Source: Euperipatoides rowelli (Eukaryota > Onychophora > Udeonychophora > Euonychophora > Peripatopsidae). From it: a stretch of DNA of 11,833 nucleotides. Shown piece by piece: positions 1 through 7,847 of this stretch; positions within the stretch are counted from its first letter, which is position 1, and every line of letters begins with the position of its first letter. A model generated the notes under the pieces. It was not told the origin of the DNA. It did not search any database and saw only the letters and a list, made by a program, of their open reading frames with translations. The translations under genes and the position numbers were made by a program. Where the stretch lies: NCBI GenBank assembly GCA_003024985.2, contig PXIH01S0006768.1; one strand, given 5' to 3'.

Positions 1-507
1 AAAATAAAATTTAATAAATCTTTCTTCATAGTTCAGAGGTCATATCAACGATCCTTTGAGTCCAAGAGGATTTTGTGATGTCATCACAAGCAAACAGAAG
101 CATGCAATATGAACACAATTTCATAGTATAGAAACAATGAAAGTTAGCCACATATCAGTCAATTTCAATTCTTCCCTTTTATTTTTTTAATAAATAGATG
201 ACTTAATTTAACTCATTATGGATGGCAAGGATATTTCAATTATGTAATTCCAACATTAATAATTCTAAACCAATTTGTCTTCCTAGCAGGGGATTATATA
301 CTGTATAGTGAATTATCATTATCTTCTAATGGGGCTGTAATTATGGATGAACAAGAAAGACATGCCCACACAGATGGTTGTTTTAATTTTATATAATCAT
401 ATGTAGAATTTAATTAAACATATTTAAATAAAGAATATTAGTATGAAGTTTAAAAAAATGATGCACTAAAAGTAAAAATTATTTGTATACAAAAAATATA
501 GATTCAA
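1..507. other. AT-rich non-coding flank
   Basis: No open reading frame of useful length, no recognisable protein similarity and no RNA gene is seen. The stretch is AT-rich unique-looking DNA that leads into the minisatellite. Its only notable structure is a short palindrome near the left edge, listed separately. Confidence 0.6.
73..89. repeat. Short palindrome centred on TGATGTCATCA
   Basis: Two 8-base arms (TTGTGATG and CATCACAA) pair perfectly around a single T at 81. The core resembles a CRE/AP-1 type half-site pair, but nothing nearby shows that it acts as a regulatory site. It may be chance in AT-rich DNA. Confidence 0.5.
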
Positions 508-1738
508 TATGGTTTTGCTTATGTAATATACCACAGAATATTCATATTATGTTGTTGCATGTGATGGTTTTGCTTATGTAATATAACATGGAATATTCAC
601 ATTATATTGTTGCATCTGATGGTTTTAGTTATGTAATATACATGGAATATTCACATTATGTTGTTGCATGTGATGTTTTTGCTTATGTAATTTACCATGG
701 AATATTCACATTATGTTGTGTTTGGTGGTTTTACTTATGTAATATACCATGGAATATTCACATTATATTGTTGCATGTGATGGTTTTGCTTATGTAATAT
801 ACCATGAAATATTCACATTATGTTGTTGCTTATATAATATACCACAGAATATTCAAATTATGTTGTTGCATGTGATGGTTTTGCTTATATAATATACCAC
901 GGAATATTCACATTATGTTGTTGCATGTGACGGTTTTGCTTATGTAATGTACCATGGAATATTCACATTATGTTGTTGTGTGTGATGGTTTTGCTTATGT
1001 AATATACCATGGGATATTCACATTTTGTTGTTGTGTGTGATGGTTTTGCTTATGTAATAAACCACGGGATATTCACATTTTGTTGTTGTGTGTGATGGTT
1101 TTGNCACATTTTGTTGTTGTGTGTGATGGTTTTGCTTATGTAATAAACCACGGGATATTCACATTTTGTTGTTGTGTGTGATGGTTTTGCTTATGTAATT
1201 TATGATGGAATATTCACATTTCGTTGTTGCGTGTGATGGTTTTGCTTATGTAATATACCATGGGATATTCACATTATGTTGTTGTGTGTGATGGTTTTTC
1301 TTATGTAATTAATATACCTTGGAATATTTACATTTTGTTGTTGCGTGTGATGGTTTTGCTTAGGTAATATTCCATGGAATATTCACATTTTGTTGTGTGT
1401 GATGTTTTTGCTTATGTAATATACCACAGGATATTCACATTTTGTTGTTGGGTGTGATGGTTTTGCTTATGTAATATACCATGGGATATTCACATTATAT
1501 TGTTGTATGTGATGGTTTTGCTTATGTAATCTACCATGGAATACTCACATTATGTTGTTGCATGTGATGGTTTTGCTTATGTAATATACCATAGAATATT
1601 CACATTATGTTGTTGCGTGTGATGGTTTTCCTTATGTAATATACTATGGAATGTTCACATTATGTTGTTGTGTATGATGGTTTTGCTTATGTAATATATC
1701 ACGGGACATTCACATTTTGTTGTTGTGTCTGATGGTTG
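508..1738. repeat. 55-bp minisatellite, about 23 copies
   Basis: The block TGGTTTTGCTTATGTAAT recurs every 55 bases, for example at about 511, 566, 621, 931, 986, 1041, 1128, 1183 and 1238. A few units run slightly short or long, and one near 826 is truncated. Each unit reads, in order: GGTTTTGCTTATGTAAT, then ATACCATGGAATATTCACAT, then a TATGTTGTTGCATGTGAT-like end. Two sequence classes are visible. Units at the left end mostly carry CCATGG with GTTGCATGTGA. Units from about 960 onward often carry CCACGGGATATT with TTTTGTTGTTGTGTGTGA. The period is not a multiple of three, so the reading frame at 588-797 is a by-product of the repeat and not a gene. Function is unknown. Confidence 0.95.
1104..1104. 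other. Assembly N inside the minisatellite
   Basis: A single N interrupts a unit. The spacing between neighbouring repeat starts here is about 31 bases instead of 55, so roughly 24 bases are missing or an unknown number of units has been collapsed. The units beginning near 1041 and 1128, either side of the N, look identical over all 55 bases, which is where an assembler would fail. Confidence 0.85.
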
Positions 1739-1804
1739 TTTGCACAATTTACCTACTGTAATAGAAACCTAGAAAAATAATAAAATTTGTCATATTATTG
1801 ATAG

Positions 1805-1863
1805 TATTTTTATTTATTTATTTGTTTCCCATTTGTATATTTGTATATTTATTTATTTCCCAT
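1805..1863. repeat. TATT-rich microsatellite with internal duplication
   Basis: The tract is built from TATT/TTTA repeats. A TTATTTATT...TTTCCCAT block is present twice, ending near 1832 and near 1863, and separated by a doubled TTTGTATAT. It looks like simple replication slippage followed by a local duplication. Confidence 0.7.
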
Positions 1864-1962
1864 CAATCATAAGTTATTCAACCCAGGCCTTTCTTATGCA
1901 ATCTACATTTTAATTTTGCCTACCAATGTTATTATTAGGTTTATTAAAAGAAAAAGAAAAAA

Positions 1963-1972
1963 GTACCGGTAC
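1963..1972. repeat. GTACCGGTAC palindrome, first copy
   Basis: A perfect 10-bp palindrome that contrasts in base composition with the AT-rich surroundings. The same ten bases occur again at 11747-11756. No function can be assigned. Confidence 0.6.
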
Positions 1973-2667
1973 CTTATACATTGTGAAATCAAATAAAGAC
2001 CCGAACCCTGTTTTAACAAAGACACATATTTTTTTTAATAATACAATAATAGGATATGGTTTACCTGTGTTTGTCAGAAAAATAATAGTTTACATAGCTA
2101 TGAAAAAAAAAAAATACATGATAGGTATCTTGAGACATTATTTTTTTTTAAAAAAAAAACCCTGTGAATTGTAATTAGTTTGTAGCCTACCATAGTAAAA
2201 CACTTTCGTAAATCGAAAATCAAATCAAAGAGTGTTAATAAAACTGAAATTCTGCAATTGGTAGACATAATCTGTGAATTCTAATAATTCACCTTTTACT
2301 ATGAATGGCACAACTTTCACCCTTGTAGGGTCACTATATTAGGCGAAAGCCAAAACTCAGCTCTTCCCAATTTTTCATGTAAGATCATAATGTAAATTCT
2401 TTATTGGAGATATAAGGTATTAAAAAATTAATTAGACACGATATGTAATTTAAAGAATAGGACTAAAATTATTATAGAATGTTTTATTGCACTATATATT
2501 ACTTATAAAAATACCCATCACCCTAACAATTGTAAAGAAATAACTTACACTGTCTCATTGATTTACTCTTGCAATCAACCCTACCTACAGCATACTTTTA
2601 GCACTATCGTACAAAGGGGGAGGAACTAAAAGGATTAACTTATAATTTTTATTTTTAAATGACTATA

Positions 2668-2705
2668 TTTTTTTTTTGTGTATGTGTGTGGGGGGGGGGG
2701 GGGGG
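2668..2705. repeat. T10, GT-rich linker and G16 run
   Basis: Ten T are followed by a GTGTATGTGTGT linker and then sixteen consecutive G. The G-run is followed by TGAAATTTTTTT. Long G-runs are prone to sequencing and replication error, so the exact length should not be trusted. Such a run could form quadruplex-type structure, but that is inference. Confidence 0.85.
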
Positions 2706-3304
2706 TGAAATTTTTTTGACCCAAATTTGATTTAAAATTTAAAGTTTCTTTTTTGACAAGAAACACATTATTTTTTAAAAAAATGAACAATAAATAGATC
2801 ATTTAGAAATTAGTTTTTGCATAAAAATATCTTTAATGAAAATAAAGGGGGATTTAATAATTATAAAATAGTAAATTTTCTATTAAATAAATAAAAACAT
2901 AATTAAAAACGTGATTGGATTTATTTCAATTTTGTTCTATACTTTAATGATTCTGATGCTAATAAACTGAAATCTAATATTTTTATCATAAAATTTACAT
3001 ATTTCAATTAATATTAACATTTCATTATTTATTATCTCATTAAAATTAAAAAATAAATTTAAATTAAGAGTCAAGAATTAAAATTTATAATTGATCAAGG
3101 AAATGCTAACATGATAATTTAATATATTATCTATATAATTTGGTTAATTTAAAATATTTTTTAATGGTATAAAATTTCAACTATTAAAGAATTCAAAGCT
3201 AATGATTATAAAATAAATAATAAAAAACTCATCTTATTGCAGCCATGAAGATGTTGGATATTTTGTGCAAATAACTGGTTCAAATGACTGAAAGGAAGCC
3301 ACCA

Positions 3305-3335
3305 TCCAATCAGATTACAGAATTTAGTCATGTGA
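3305..3335 (+). repeat. Left copy of a diverged inverted pair
   Basis: This 31-base stretch (CAATCAGATT ... TTTAGTCATGTGAC) matches the reverse complement of 3960-3990 at about 24 of 31 positions by hand alignment. Similarity fades quickly on both sides. It could be the remains of terminal inverted repeats of a roughly 690-bp element, or two inverted copies of one dispersed repeat. Confidence 0.4.
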
Positions 3336-3538
3336 CATCCCTCATCTCCCCCCTCCCCCTTTCTATTTTTAGTTCAGAGGCACCACCATTTAAAACACAA
3401 AGGGCAGCTGATATTATCACATGATAGGGAACAAAATGATAGATTTTTAAGAAACAAAGGAAGACACTATTTTGTAGATGTTTGTGTTTGTTGGCAATTT
3501 TGCATGTTTTCCACCAGTAAAAAAACATGCTAGAAGGT

Positions 3539-3575
3539 TGTGTGGGATGTTATCTTAAAGATAACATCCCACACA
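3539..3575. repeat. Perfect 18-bp-arm inverted repeat (hairpin)
   Basis: The arms 3539-3556 and 3558-3575 are exact reverse complements around a single A at 3557. The arm begins TGTGTGGGATGTTATCTT. In single-stranded form it would fold into a long stem with a very small loop. It is followed within 10 bases by a 17-T run (3584-3600). It has no bacterial terminator context here. It may be a fold-back remnant of a mobile element. Confidence 0.9.
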
Positions 3576-3583
3576 TGATGATG

Positions 3584-3600
3584 TTTTTTTTTTTTTTTTT
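3584..3600. repeat. T17 homopolymer
   Basis: Seventeen consecutive T sit just right of the hairpin. This could be simple slippage, or the complement of a poly(A) tail from a small retrocopy on the minus strand, but no body or flanking target duplication could be identified. Confidence 0.7.
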
Positions 3601-3959
3601 GGTGATGGGACATTAGGTTTTTGAGTTATGACATCATCAATTTGGGTAACCAAGTCTAGCATTTAAACTCTAAGTCATATTTCTAGACTGGGAAATTGTC
3701 TTACATTGAAGCTATTAATAAGATGATTATTATGACTTCATTTTTACATTTGTATCTTGTATAGTTTTAAGTTGGCTTATAGGGCCAAAGGGCTGAAATA
3801 TTCCAATCTGTCATAGGTTGTCCATATTGTAGGAGTAGATCAATAGGATTGTTCTGTACAAGAATATATAAATTTTATTTTTCTATGACTTATGATTCTT
3901 CAGTTATTGCAGATATTATTTATAATATATATGAAAAAAAGCAAAAAAAATGGAGGAAG

Positions 3960-3990
3960 TTGTCATGTGACTAAATCATACAATCTGATT
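3960..3990 (-). repeat. Right copy of a diverged inverted pair
   Basis: Read on the minus strand, this segment gives AAATCAGATT ... TTTAGTCACATGAC, matching 3305-3335 with about seven mismatches. The shared words are the CAGATT block, the TTTAGTCA block and the terminal TGAC. Confidence 0.4.
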
Positions 3991-4965
3991 TGTTTGAACA
4001 TTTTAGTGAAAACAGATGTTCTGTAACAGCCACATAATGCATTGCAAACCTGAAGTGATGTCACAATGATTTTTTGTGTATTTAATTTAAAATATAAAAT
4101 ATGAAAATATTAATAAAAATCTATTATTAATTTAATATATGAAATAGGACCAAATCCTAACAGTATCACATAAAGTACATTTACAAAAATTCCTGAAGCT
4201 TCCTGATGTTTCACAATTACATTTCCAAATATTTCCAAAGTTTCATCACTGATTTTGAAAATTGATTATTTATGAAGATTTCTTAGGTCCTTCCGGTTTG
4301 ATTTCGACTAATCCTGTGTAACTTTGACAAAAATTGACAAAAGTATAAACAATGACATAATAGACACTTAAGCTATTTTGGTATTATGACATCATATAGG
4401 TGTTTCTAATGTCACATTTTGATTCAGAACTGGCCCCTGAAGTCTAAAATATTAAACCTGATGTCAAACAGATAATGGAGTGTGGAGTTATTATTATCCC
4501 TCCCCCTTTTAATTATTTTGTGCGTTAACTTCCTAATAATATTAAATTAATAAATTTGTCACTTGAATTGACCCATTGGAACCATCTTTATAGTGAAGGA
4601 AGCTGATATTAGTCACACAATAATATGTCATAAAGAGTACTACTTTAGTGACACAAAGGCGCTGTCATTGTCTTCCCACTTAACATTTCATACCTTAAAT
4701 GTATAATATATTTTTATTAATATCTTAATTGTTTATGGGCATGATGAATATGAATGATCCTATCCCATTAGGTTACTTCATAAATGCTAGTTTGTATGTC
4801 TCAGAAGTCCCACGATGTGCAGACAAAATCCAAATCTGTATCTTGAAAATAACGATTCCCCCCATATGCACAAGGAATCATTTGACACAAAAGATTAGGG
4901 AGAGTCTAAATATGTTGAAAAATCATAAGGTCATACCCCACCCCGGTAAATACGCTTTTGATTTT

Positions 4966-4980
4966 CTGGCTACAACACTG
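4966..4980 (-). mobile_element. Possible hAT-like transposon terminus
   Basis: On the minus strand the sequence reads CAGTGTTGTAGCCAG. From memory this resembles the CAGTGGCGTAGCCAG-type ends often seen on hAT-like DNA transposons and their MITEs in invertebrates. The stretch to its left, about 4730-4965, is less AT-rich than its neighbours and could be the element body. I found no matching opposite end, so this is at best a single surviving terminus. Confidence 0.35.
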
Positions 4981-5225
4981 CTTATATGTCTTTAAGGCAG
5001 TTAAAAGGCAAATTGGGCCGTATGCATTTTGAAAATAATGATAATCATATTTTCAATTGGTCGTAATTAGAAATATTTCAAGTGCTTAGAAATGCATTTG
5101 CACAAAACTTTGTAGTTTTTAAAAATAAATATTCCAGTTTAACATAATGAGAAGACTCAATTATTTGTTATGAGAGGATAAGGGTATGTGAGAAAGGCCC
5201 CTTTTTATGTGGACTATTCTCCACC
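4981..5225. other. Non-coding spacer
   Basis: AT-rich sequence between the two hAT-like ends. No gene, RNA or repeat is recognised in it. Confidence 0.5.
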
Positions 5226-5360
5226 CAGTGGTGTATCCATGGGAAGGGGGGGTGGGGAGAAGCCCTGTCCCTAAAAATAATACAATTAAAAAAGGGCACT
5301 AAAAATATTTTTAGCCGTCAAACCCGGCCCCCTCCAAATTATATATTAAGTGTGCCACTG
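5226..5360 (+). mobile_element. Probable 135-bp hAT-like MITE
   Basis: The segment starts CAGTGGTGTA and ends TGTGCCACTG, whose reverse complement is CAGTGGCACA, so the outer six to seven bases form terminal inverted repeats. A G-rich stretch just inside the left end faces a C-rich stretch near the right end, continuing the imperfect complementarity. The flanks TCTCCACC (5218-5225) and CTCCCACC (5361-5368) are similar but not identical, as expected of a decayed 8-bp target duplication of hAT type. There is no coding capacity, so it would depend on a transposase from elsewhere. The family assignment is inference from the terminal bases. Confidence 0.5.
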
Positions 5361-5392
5361 CTCCCACCACATACAATTTGTAATTTAGTTGT

Positions 5393-5435
5393 AAAAAAAA
5401 AAACTTCACCCCCCCCCCCCTCTCTTTTTTTTTTT
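5393..5435. repeat. A11, C12 and T11 homopolymer cluster
   Basis: Eleven A (5393-5403) are followed by CTTCA, twelve C (5409-5420), TCTC and eleven T (5425-5435). The TTCAC-plus-C-run junction resembles the complement of the G-run junction at 2690-2712. Lengths are likely unstable. Confidence 0.85.
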
Positions 5436-5536
5436 ACTTGGAACAACTCTATTTTGCTGCAATTAGCCAAAATGCTACTCCATTTTCCTAAACAGCTTAA
5501 ACCCTGTTATAGAACATGATTACTGCTGCAATCAAT

Positions 5537-5610
5537 TGTGGACTGCATACTTTAAAATTATTAGGTAACTGGTCACATGTCTCAGACTATTGGCAAAATC
5601 TAATTGTGAT
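5537..5610 (+). repeat. Diverged dispersed repeat, copy 1
   Basis: The stretch containing CTGGTCACATGTCTCAG at 5569-5585 aligns by hand to 9128-9200, which has CTGGTCACATATTTCAG at 9157-9173. Weaker matches continue on both sides, including a GGA...TTTAAA...TAGG block upstream. The family is not recognised. Confidence 0.35.
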
Positions 5611-5735
5611 AAATGTTGTAGTGCTCTAAAACTTACAGTTATAGTGAAACACACTCTTCGTTCACAGGCTCAATTATCTAACGAAAAATCAAATGGGTTT
5701 CTTATTTAGGGCAACTGAAGACTATTTCACATTAA

Positions 5736-5742
5736 TAACAAT

Positions 5743-5743
<1 letters not shown>
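5736..5743. repeat. LINE target-site duplication, 3' side
   Basis: TAACAATG lies directly against the T-run that represents the LINE poly(A) tail. The same eight bases are found at 8548-8555, where coding similarity to the element begins. This is the arrangement expected from target-primed reverse transcription. Confidence 0.75.

Positions 5744-5777
<34 letters not shown>
5744..5777 (-). repeat. LINE poly(A) tail (34 nt)
   Basis: Thirty-four consecutive T on the plus strand equal an A tail on the element strand. It abuts the target duplication on one side and an N at 5778 on the other. The true length may differ because of the N. Confidence 0.85.
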
Positions 5778-5791
5778 NGGGGGGGGGGGGG
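5778..5791 (-). other. N plus C13 run between 3' UTR and tail
   Basis: On the element strand the 3' UTR ends in ACAC followed by thirteen C in total, one undefined base, and then the A tail. A C-run at this position is unusual for a LINE. It may be a real expansion or an artefact of joining two homopolymer ends. Confidence 0.7.
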
Positions 5792-5797
5792 TGTTAT

Positions 5798-5803
5798 TTT
5801 ATT
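5798..5803 (-). promoter_or_regulatory. Polyadenylation signal AATAAA of the LINE
   Basis: The plus strand reads TTTATT, giving AATAAA on the element strand about 20 bases before the A tail begins. This is the normal spacing for a cleavage and polyadenylation signal. Confidence 0.7.
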
Positions 5804-5948
5804 ATAAAACCCAAAATATATACATTAAAAAATTTCAAAACCAAACTTCTGATTTTGACATTTAATACAAAATCCAATGAGTGACTTTAATACCCAGTTC
5901 ACTCTGACTGAACCCTCACACTAGATTAATAAGCCAAAACAACAATAT

Positions 5949-6389
5949 CTAAATGTCCATAAATTTGCAAAACACCCAATACTTAACATTAAGTATGTTA
6001 CTACCAAATGAGTGACTTACATAACTAACTCCAGATCCCACAATTTTTGGAATACAGACAGAGAAAACAAGTATTTTTTTAACTTCTAGATGAACAAAAT
6101 AAAAGAAACAACTCAAATAGTTCTGTCTGTTAAGGGATTGAAACACTATTTTATGCCTCAATTTCCATATGGCAAAGAACATCACAAATATGTATTTCTT
6201 GACCGTTATGTTATTACAATACAGAATTCTTTCATTCCACACTTCAATAAGACAATACTTGGTCAAAGCCTTCTGAATGATTACAGAGATAAGCCTACCA
6301 GCCTCTTCACACAACCAAAAAGATGAGTAGAATCCTCGGAATGTCCAAACCCAAAGGGCAGTCCACACTATAAGTTTTAATTTTGCCAA
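5949..6389 (-). pseudogene. LINE ORF2 C-terminal domain fragment
   Basis: A 146-codon open segment ending in TAG at 5949-5951. Residues about 71-80 read FFAIWKLRHK followed by IVFQ. This resembles the W-x-IW-K-x-RN-x-x-x-F pattern found near the C terminus of many L1-group ORF2 proteins. The first 25 residues overlap the end of the thumb segment in another frame, so a small indel lies near 6310-6390. Tryptophan and aromatic content is high, as is usual for this poorly defined domain. I see no clear CCHC zinc knuckle. The stop may be the original end of ORF2, since only the 3' UTR and tail follow. Confidence 0.7.
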
Positions 6390-7251
6390 TTTTGAATAAT
6401 TTTAATTTAAGAATATTCAGCATAAATTTAATTATAAAGTTTCCCAGACCTCTTTCTGCAAAGACTCTCAAACTATTCTTTAGATTTACTTTAGAGTTTC
6501 GATATCCAATAATCACTTCAGGATTCCAAATAGTCAATTCAACCAATTGTTTATGTGAAATCTTAGACTGTTCTTCTCTTAAGGCTTCTATTTCTCTAAA
6601 GTTTTTAACCCATATGGCCAACAAGGAGCAAGGATCACCACTATTCCATTCAATTAACTTCTTTAAAACAGGATCAGAAAAAATGTTTATGTACAGAAAG
6701 TTATACATTACAGACCTATTGAACACTGAGAGATCAATCATACTTAAACCTCTATTTCTACACTGCAACACTATCTTTGGGTGAGCGAGGTATTTAAATT
6801 TACCGAAAATACATCCCTGAGTAATAGCATTAAATCGTGAAAGATACCTTTTAGTAACAAGACAAAATTTAAGAGAAAAGGTGAATTTCAGTATAATTAA
6901 GGCATTTATCAATATAACTCTTTGTCTCCGTCCACTGGTATAGTAAGCAATTCCATCTGCCAATTGTTTAATTTCTGCTAACATTCCTTCCAACACTTTA
7001 ACTTACAATTCTTTAGCTTTCTTAATTAGGAAAGGAATTCCCAATATCTTGAAGTGGAGTCCCAACATCTCTCTAAAAGATACAACCTTTCCTTTCCTAA
7101 CATCCCACACATAAAACTTATTAAAGTTAATTCTGGAGCCTATAATTTCCACAAATGAATTAAGAACCTTATAGACCTCAGCAACTTTCTGCATAGAGGA
7201 AACTATAACATTAACATCATTAATATAGGTTACAATATTACCTTCAACAGT
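6307..7251 (-). pseudogene. LINE RT motif C, thumb and connection segment
   Basis: One reading frame from the TAA at 7252-7254 down to 6307, with a single internal TAA at 7003-7005. It begins with a degraded motif C, VTYINDVNVIV, where active enzymes have (F/Y)ADD. The YIND codons are at 7216-7227, so the first catalytic Asp has become Asn. A GSRINFNKF block follows, equivalent to the SG-x-K-I-N-x-x-K-S region, and then ILGIPF, equivalent to the LG(I/V)-x-(F/I) block. After the internal stop, GRRQRVILINALIILK matches the L-x-GR-x-x-V-I-x-x-x-x-L-P-K thumb helix. RNRGLSMIDL matches the GGL-G-(L/M)-x-D block. Downstream residues (DPVLKKLIEW, WVKNFREIE) also look like L1/Tx1-group ORF2. No start codon is claimed, because this is an internal fragment. 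Confidence 0.85.
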
Positions 7252-7276
7252 TTATTCAGAATCTAAATTCTCTTGG

Positions 7277-7633
7277 TCACTTGCTTTGCCTTAAATAAAG
7301 GTCATTCAAATACATGGTGTACATCAATGTTGAGAGGGGAGACCCCTGAAGATCCGCATGTTCTAACTTATCAAAATGAGAATACACTTTGTTGTTCATG
7401 AAGGCTATAGTTTTATTTTTAATCAGACTAACAATAAGCCTTGAGGTTCTATTATTGCCCACCAGACTATATACAATTTCCTGTAAATAAGCAGTGTTAA
7501 CGAATGTGAAAGCATTTAACATGTTAATTTTGATAATAAATATATCAGAACTGCTCTTTGTATACTTTATGCTAAACACTTTTGGCATGAAGAACCACCA
7601 AGGCTTTGGAGATGGCTCTTCCTTTAACTCCAT
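7277..7633 (-). pseudogene. LINE RT palm segment: motif A and QGSPLS block
   Basis: The upstream third of this open frame is out of phase with the element, and RT similarity starts near 7575. IIKINMLNAFTFVN aligns with the motif A pattern (L-x-x-D-x-x-KAFD-x-V). The catalytic Asp position is Asn (AAC, 7523-7525) and the KAFD Lys and Asp are also lost. Further on, HADLQGSPLSTLMYTMYLNDL aligns closely with the RG-x-x-QG(C/D)PLSP-LL-F-x-x-Y-x-x-x-L block that binds template and nucleotide. The frame ends at TGA (7277-7279), and motif C continues in another frame, so an indel lies between about 7250 and 7300. Confidence 0.85.
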
Positions 7634-7847
7634 AGACTGCTTCTGGGAGCAATACTACAACAAAAGAAGAAAGTCTATTTAACAATATTTTATGAAGATT
7701 GACGTCTGAATTAATTAGCGCTATTGGCCTGCATTTATCTATATCTGTGATATACAAGACATAATTATTCTCTTTAGTAATCTTTTTAAGTTAACAAGAA
7801 TTATAGATAGCTAAAGATTGCTCATCCGCCTCCTCTCATAGACGTTG
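7572..7847 (-). pseudogene. LINE RT fingers segment (blocks 1 and 2)
   Basis: The frame is interrupted by TGA at 7836-7838 and TAA at 7791-7793, and is open from 7790 to 7572. KITKENN followed by KCRPIALINSDVNLHKILLNRL matches the KP-x-x...(Y/F)RPISL-L-N-x-D-x-K-I-x-x-K-x-L-x-x-RL block. AVYGVKGRAIS matches the Q-x-G-F-x-x-GR-S-I block. These are the finger elements that hold the template in non-LTR RTs. The match ends near ALVVLHAK, after which the homology moves to the motif A frame. Confidence 0.85.

Larger units (their letters stand above)
1739..3240. other. AT-rich non-coding region
   Basis: No gene is supported. The longest open frame (1926-2174, plus strand) encodes a lysine-rich low-complexity peptide with homopolymer-derived runs and no recognised domain. 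The region carries short T/A microsatellite-like tracts, a GTACCGGTAC palindrome and a long G-run, listed separately. Confidence 0.6.
3241..4965. other. Non-coding region of anonymous sequence
   Basis: No gene is supported on either strand. The minus-strand frame at 3328-3528 and the plus-strand frame starting at 4729 have no recognisable domain. The region is slightly less AT-rich in places and contains many TGATGTCA/TGACATCA-like words, for example near 3627, 4065 and 4384. This suggests old interspersed repeats, but I cannot name a family. A strong hairpin and a diverged inverted pair are listed separately. Confidence 0.5.
5361..5735. other. Non-coding flank before the LINE
   Basis: No gene is supported. 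It contains the A/C/T homopolymer cluster and one copy of a diverged dispersed repeat, both listed separately, and ends in the target duplication of the LINE. Confidence 0.6.

Noticed and set aside
588-797. 69-residue open frame on the plus strand
   Set aside because: It lies wholly inside the 55-bp minisatellite and its near-repeating peptide simply mirrors the DNA repeat.
508-1738. CRISPR array
   Set aside because: Units are contiguous with no unique spacers, and there are no cas genes. It is an ordinary tandem repeat.
1926-2174. 82-residue open frame on the plus strand
   Set aside because: Lysine-rich low-complexity peptide from A/T runs with no recognised domain.
3270-3300. GGTTCAAAT as a tRNA-type B box of a SINE
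   Set aside because: The B-box consensus is only partly met and no A box or tRNA-like fold lies upstream.
3328-3528. 66-residue open frame on the minus strand
   Set aside because: No domain, and part of it reads through C-rich low-complexity sequence.
4729-4995. 88-residue open frame on the plus strand as a host gene
   Set aside because: No recognised motif, and it runs through a hAT-like transposon end. At most it is a transposon fragment.
6090-6784. Plus-strand open frames at 6090-6326 and 6383-6784
   Set aside because: They are antisense shadows of the LINE ORF2. The minus strand carries the conserved RT and C-terminal motifs.
3541-7111. 14-base match between the hairpin arm (TGTGTGGGATGTTA) and the LINE coding strand near 7098-7111
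   Set aside because: Similarity stops at both ends of the match, and one 14-mer match is expected by chance in a both-strand comparison of a window this size.
7494-7682. Plus-strand open frame over the RT motif A region
   Set aside because: Antisense shadow of the RT palm and fingers segments.
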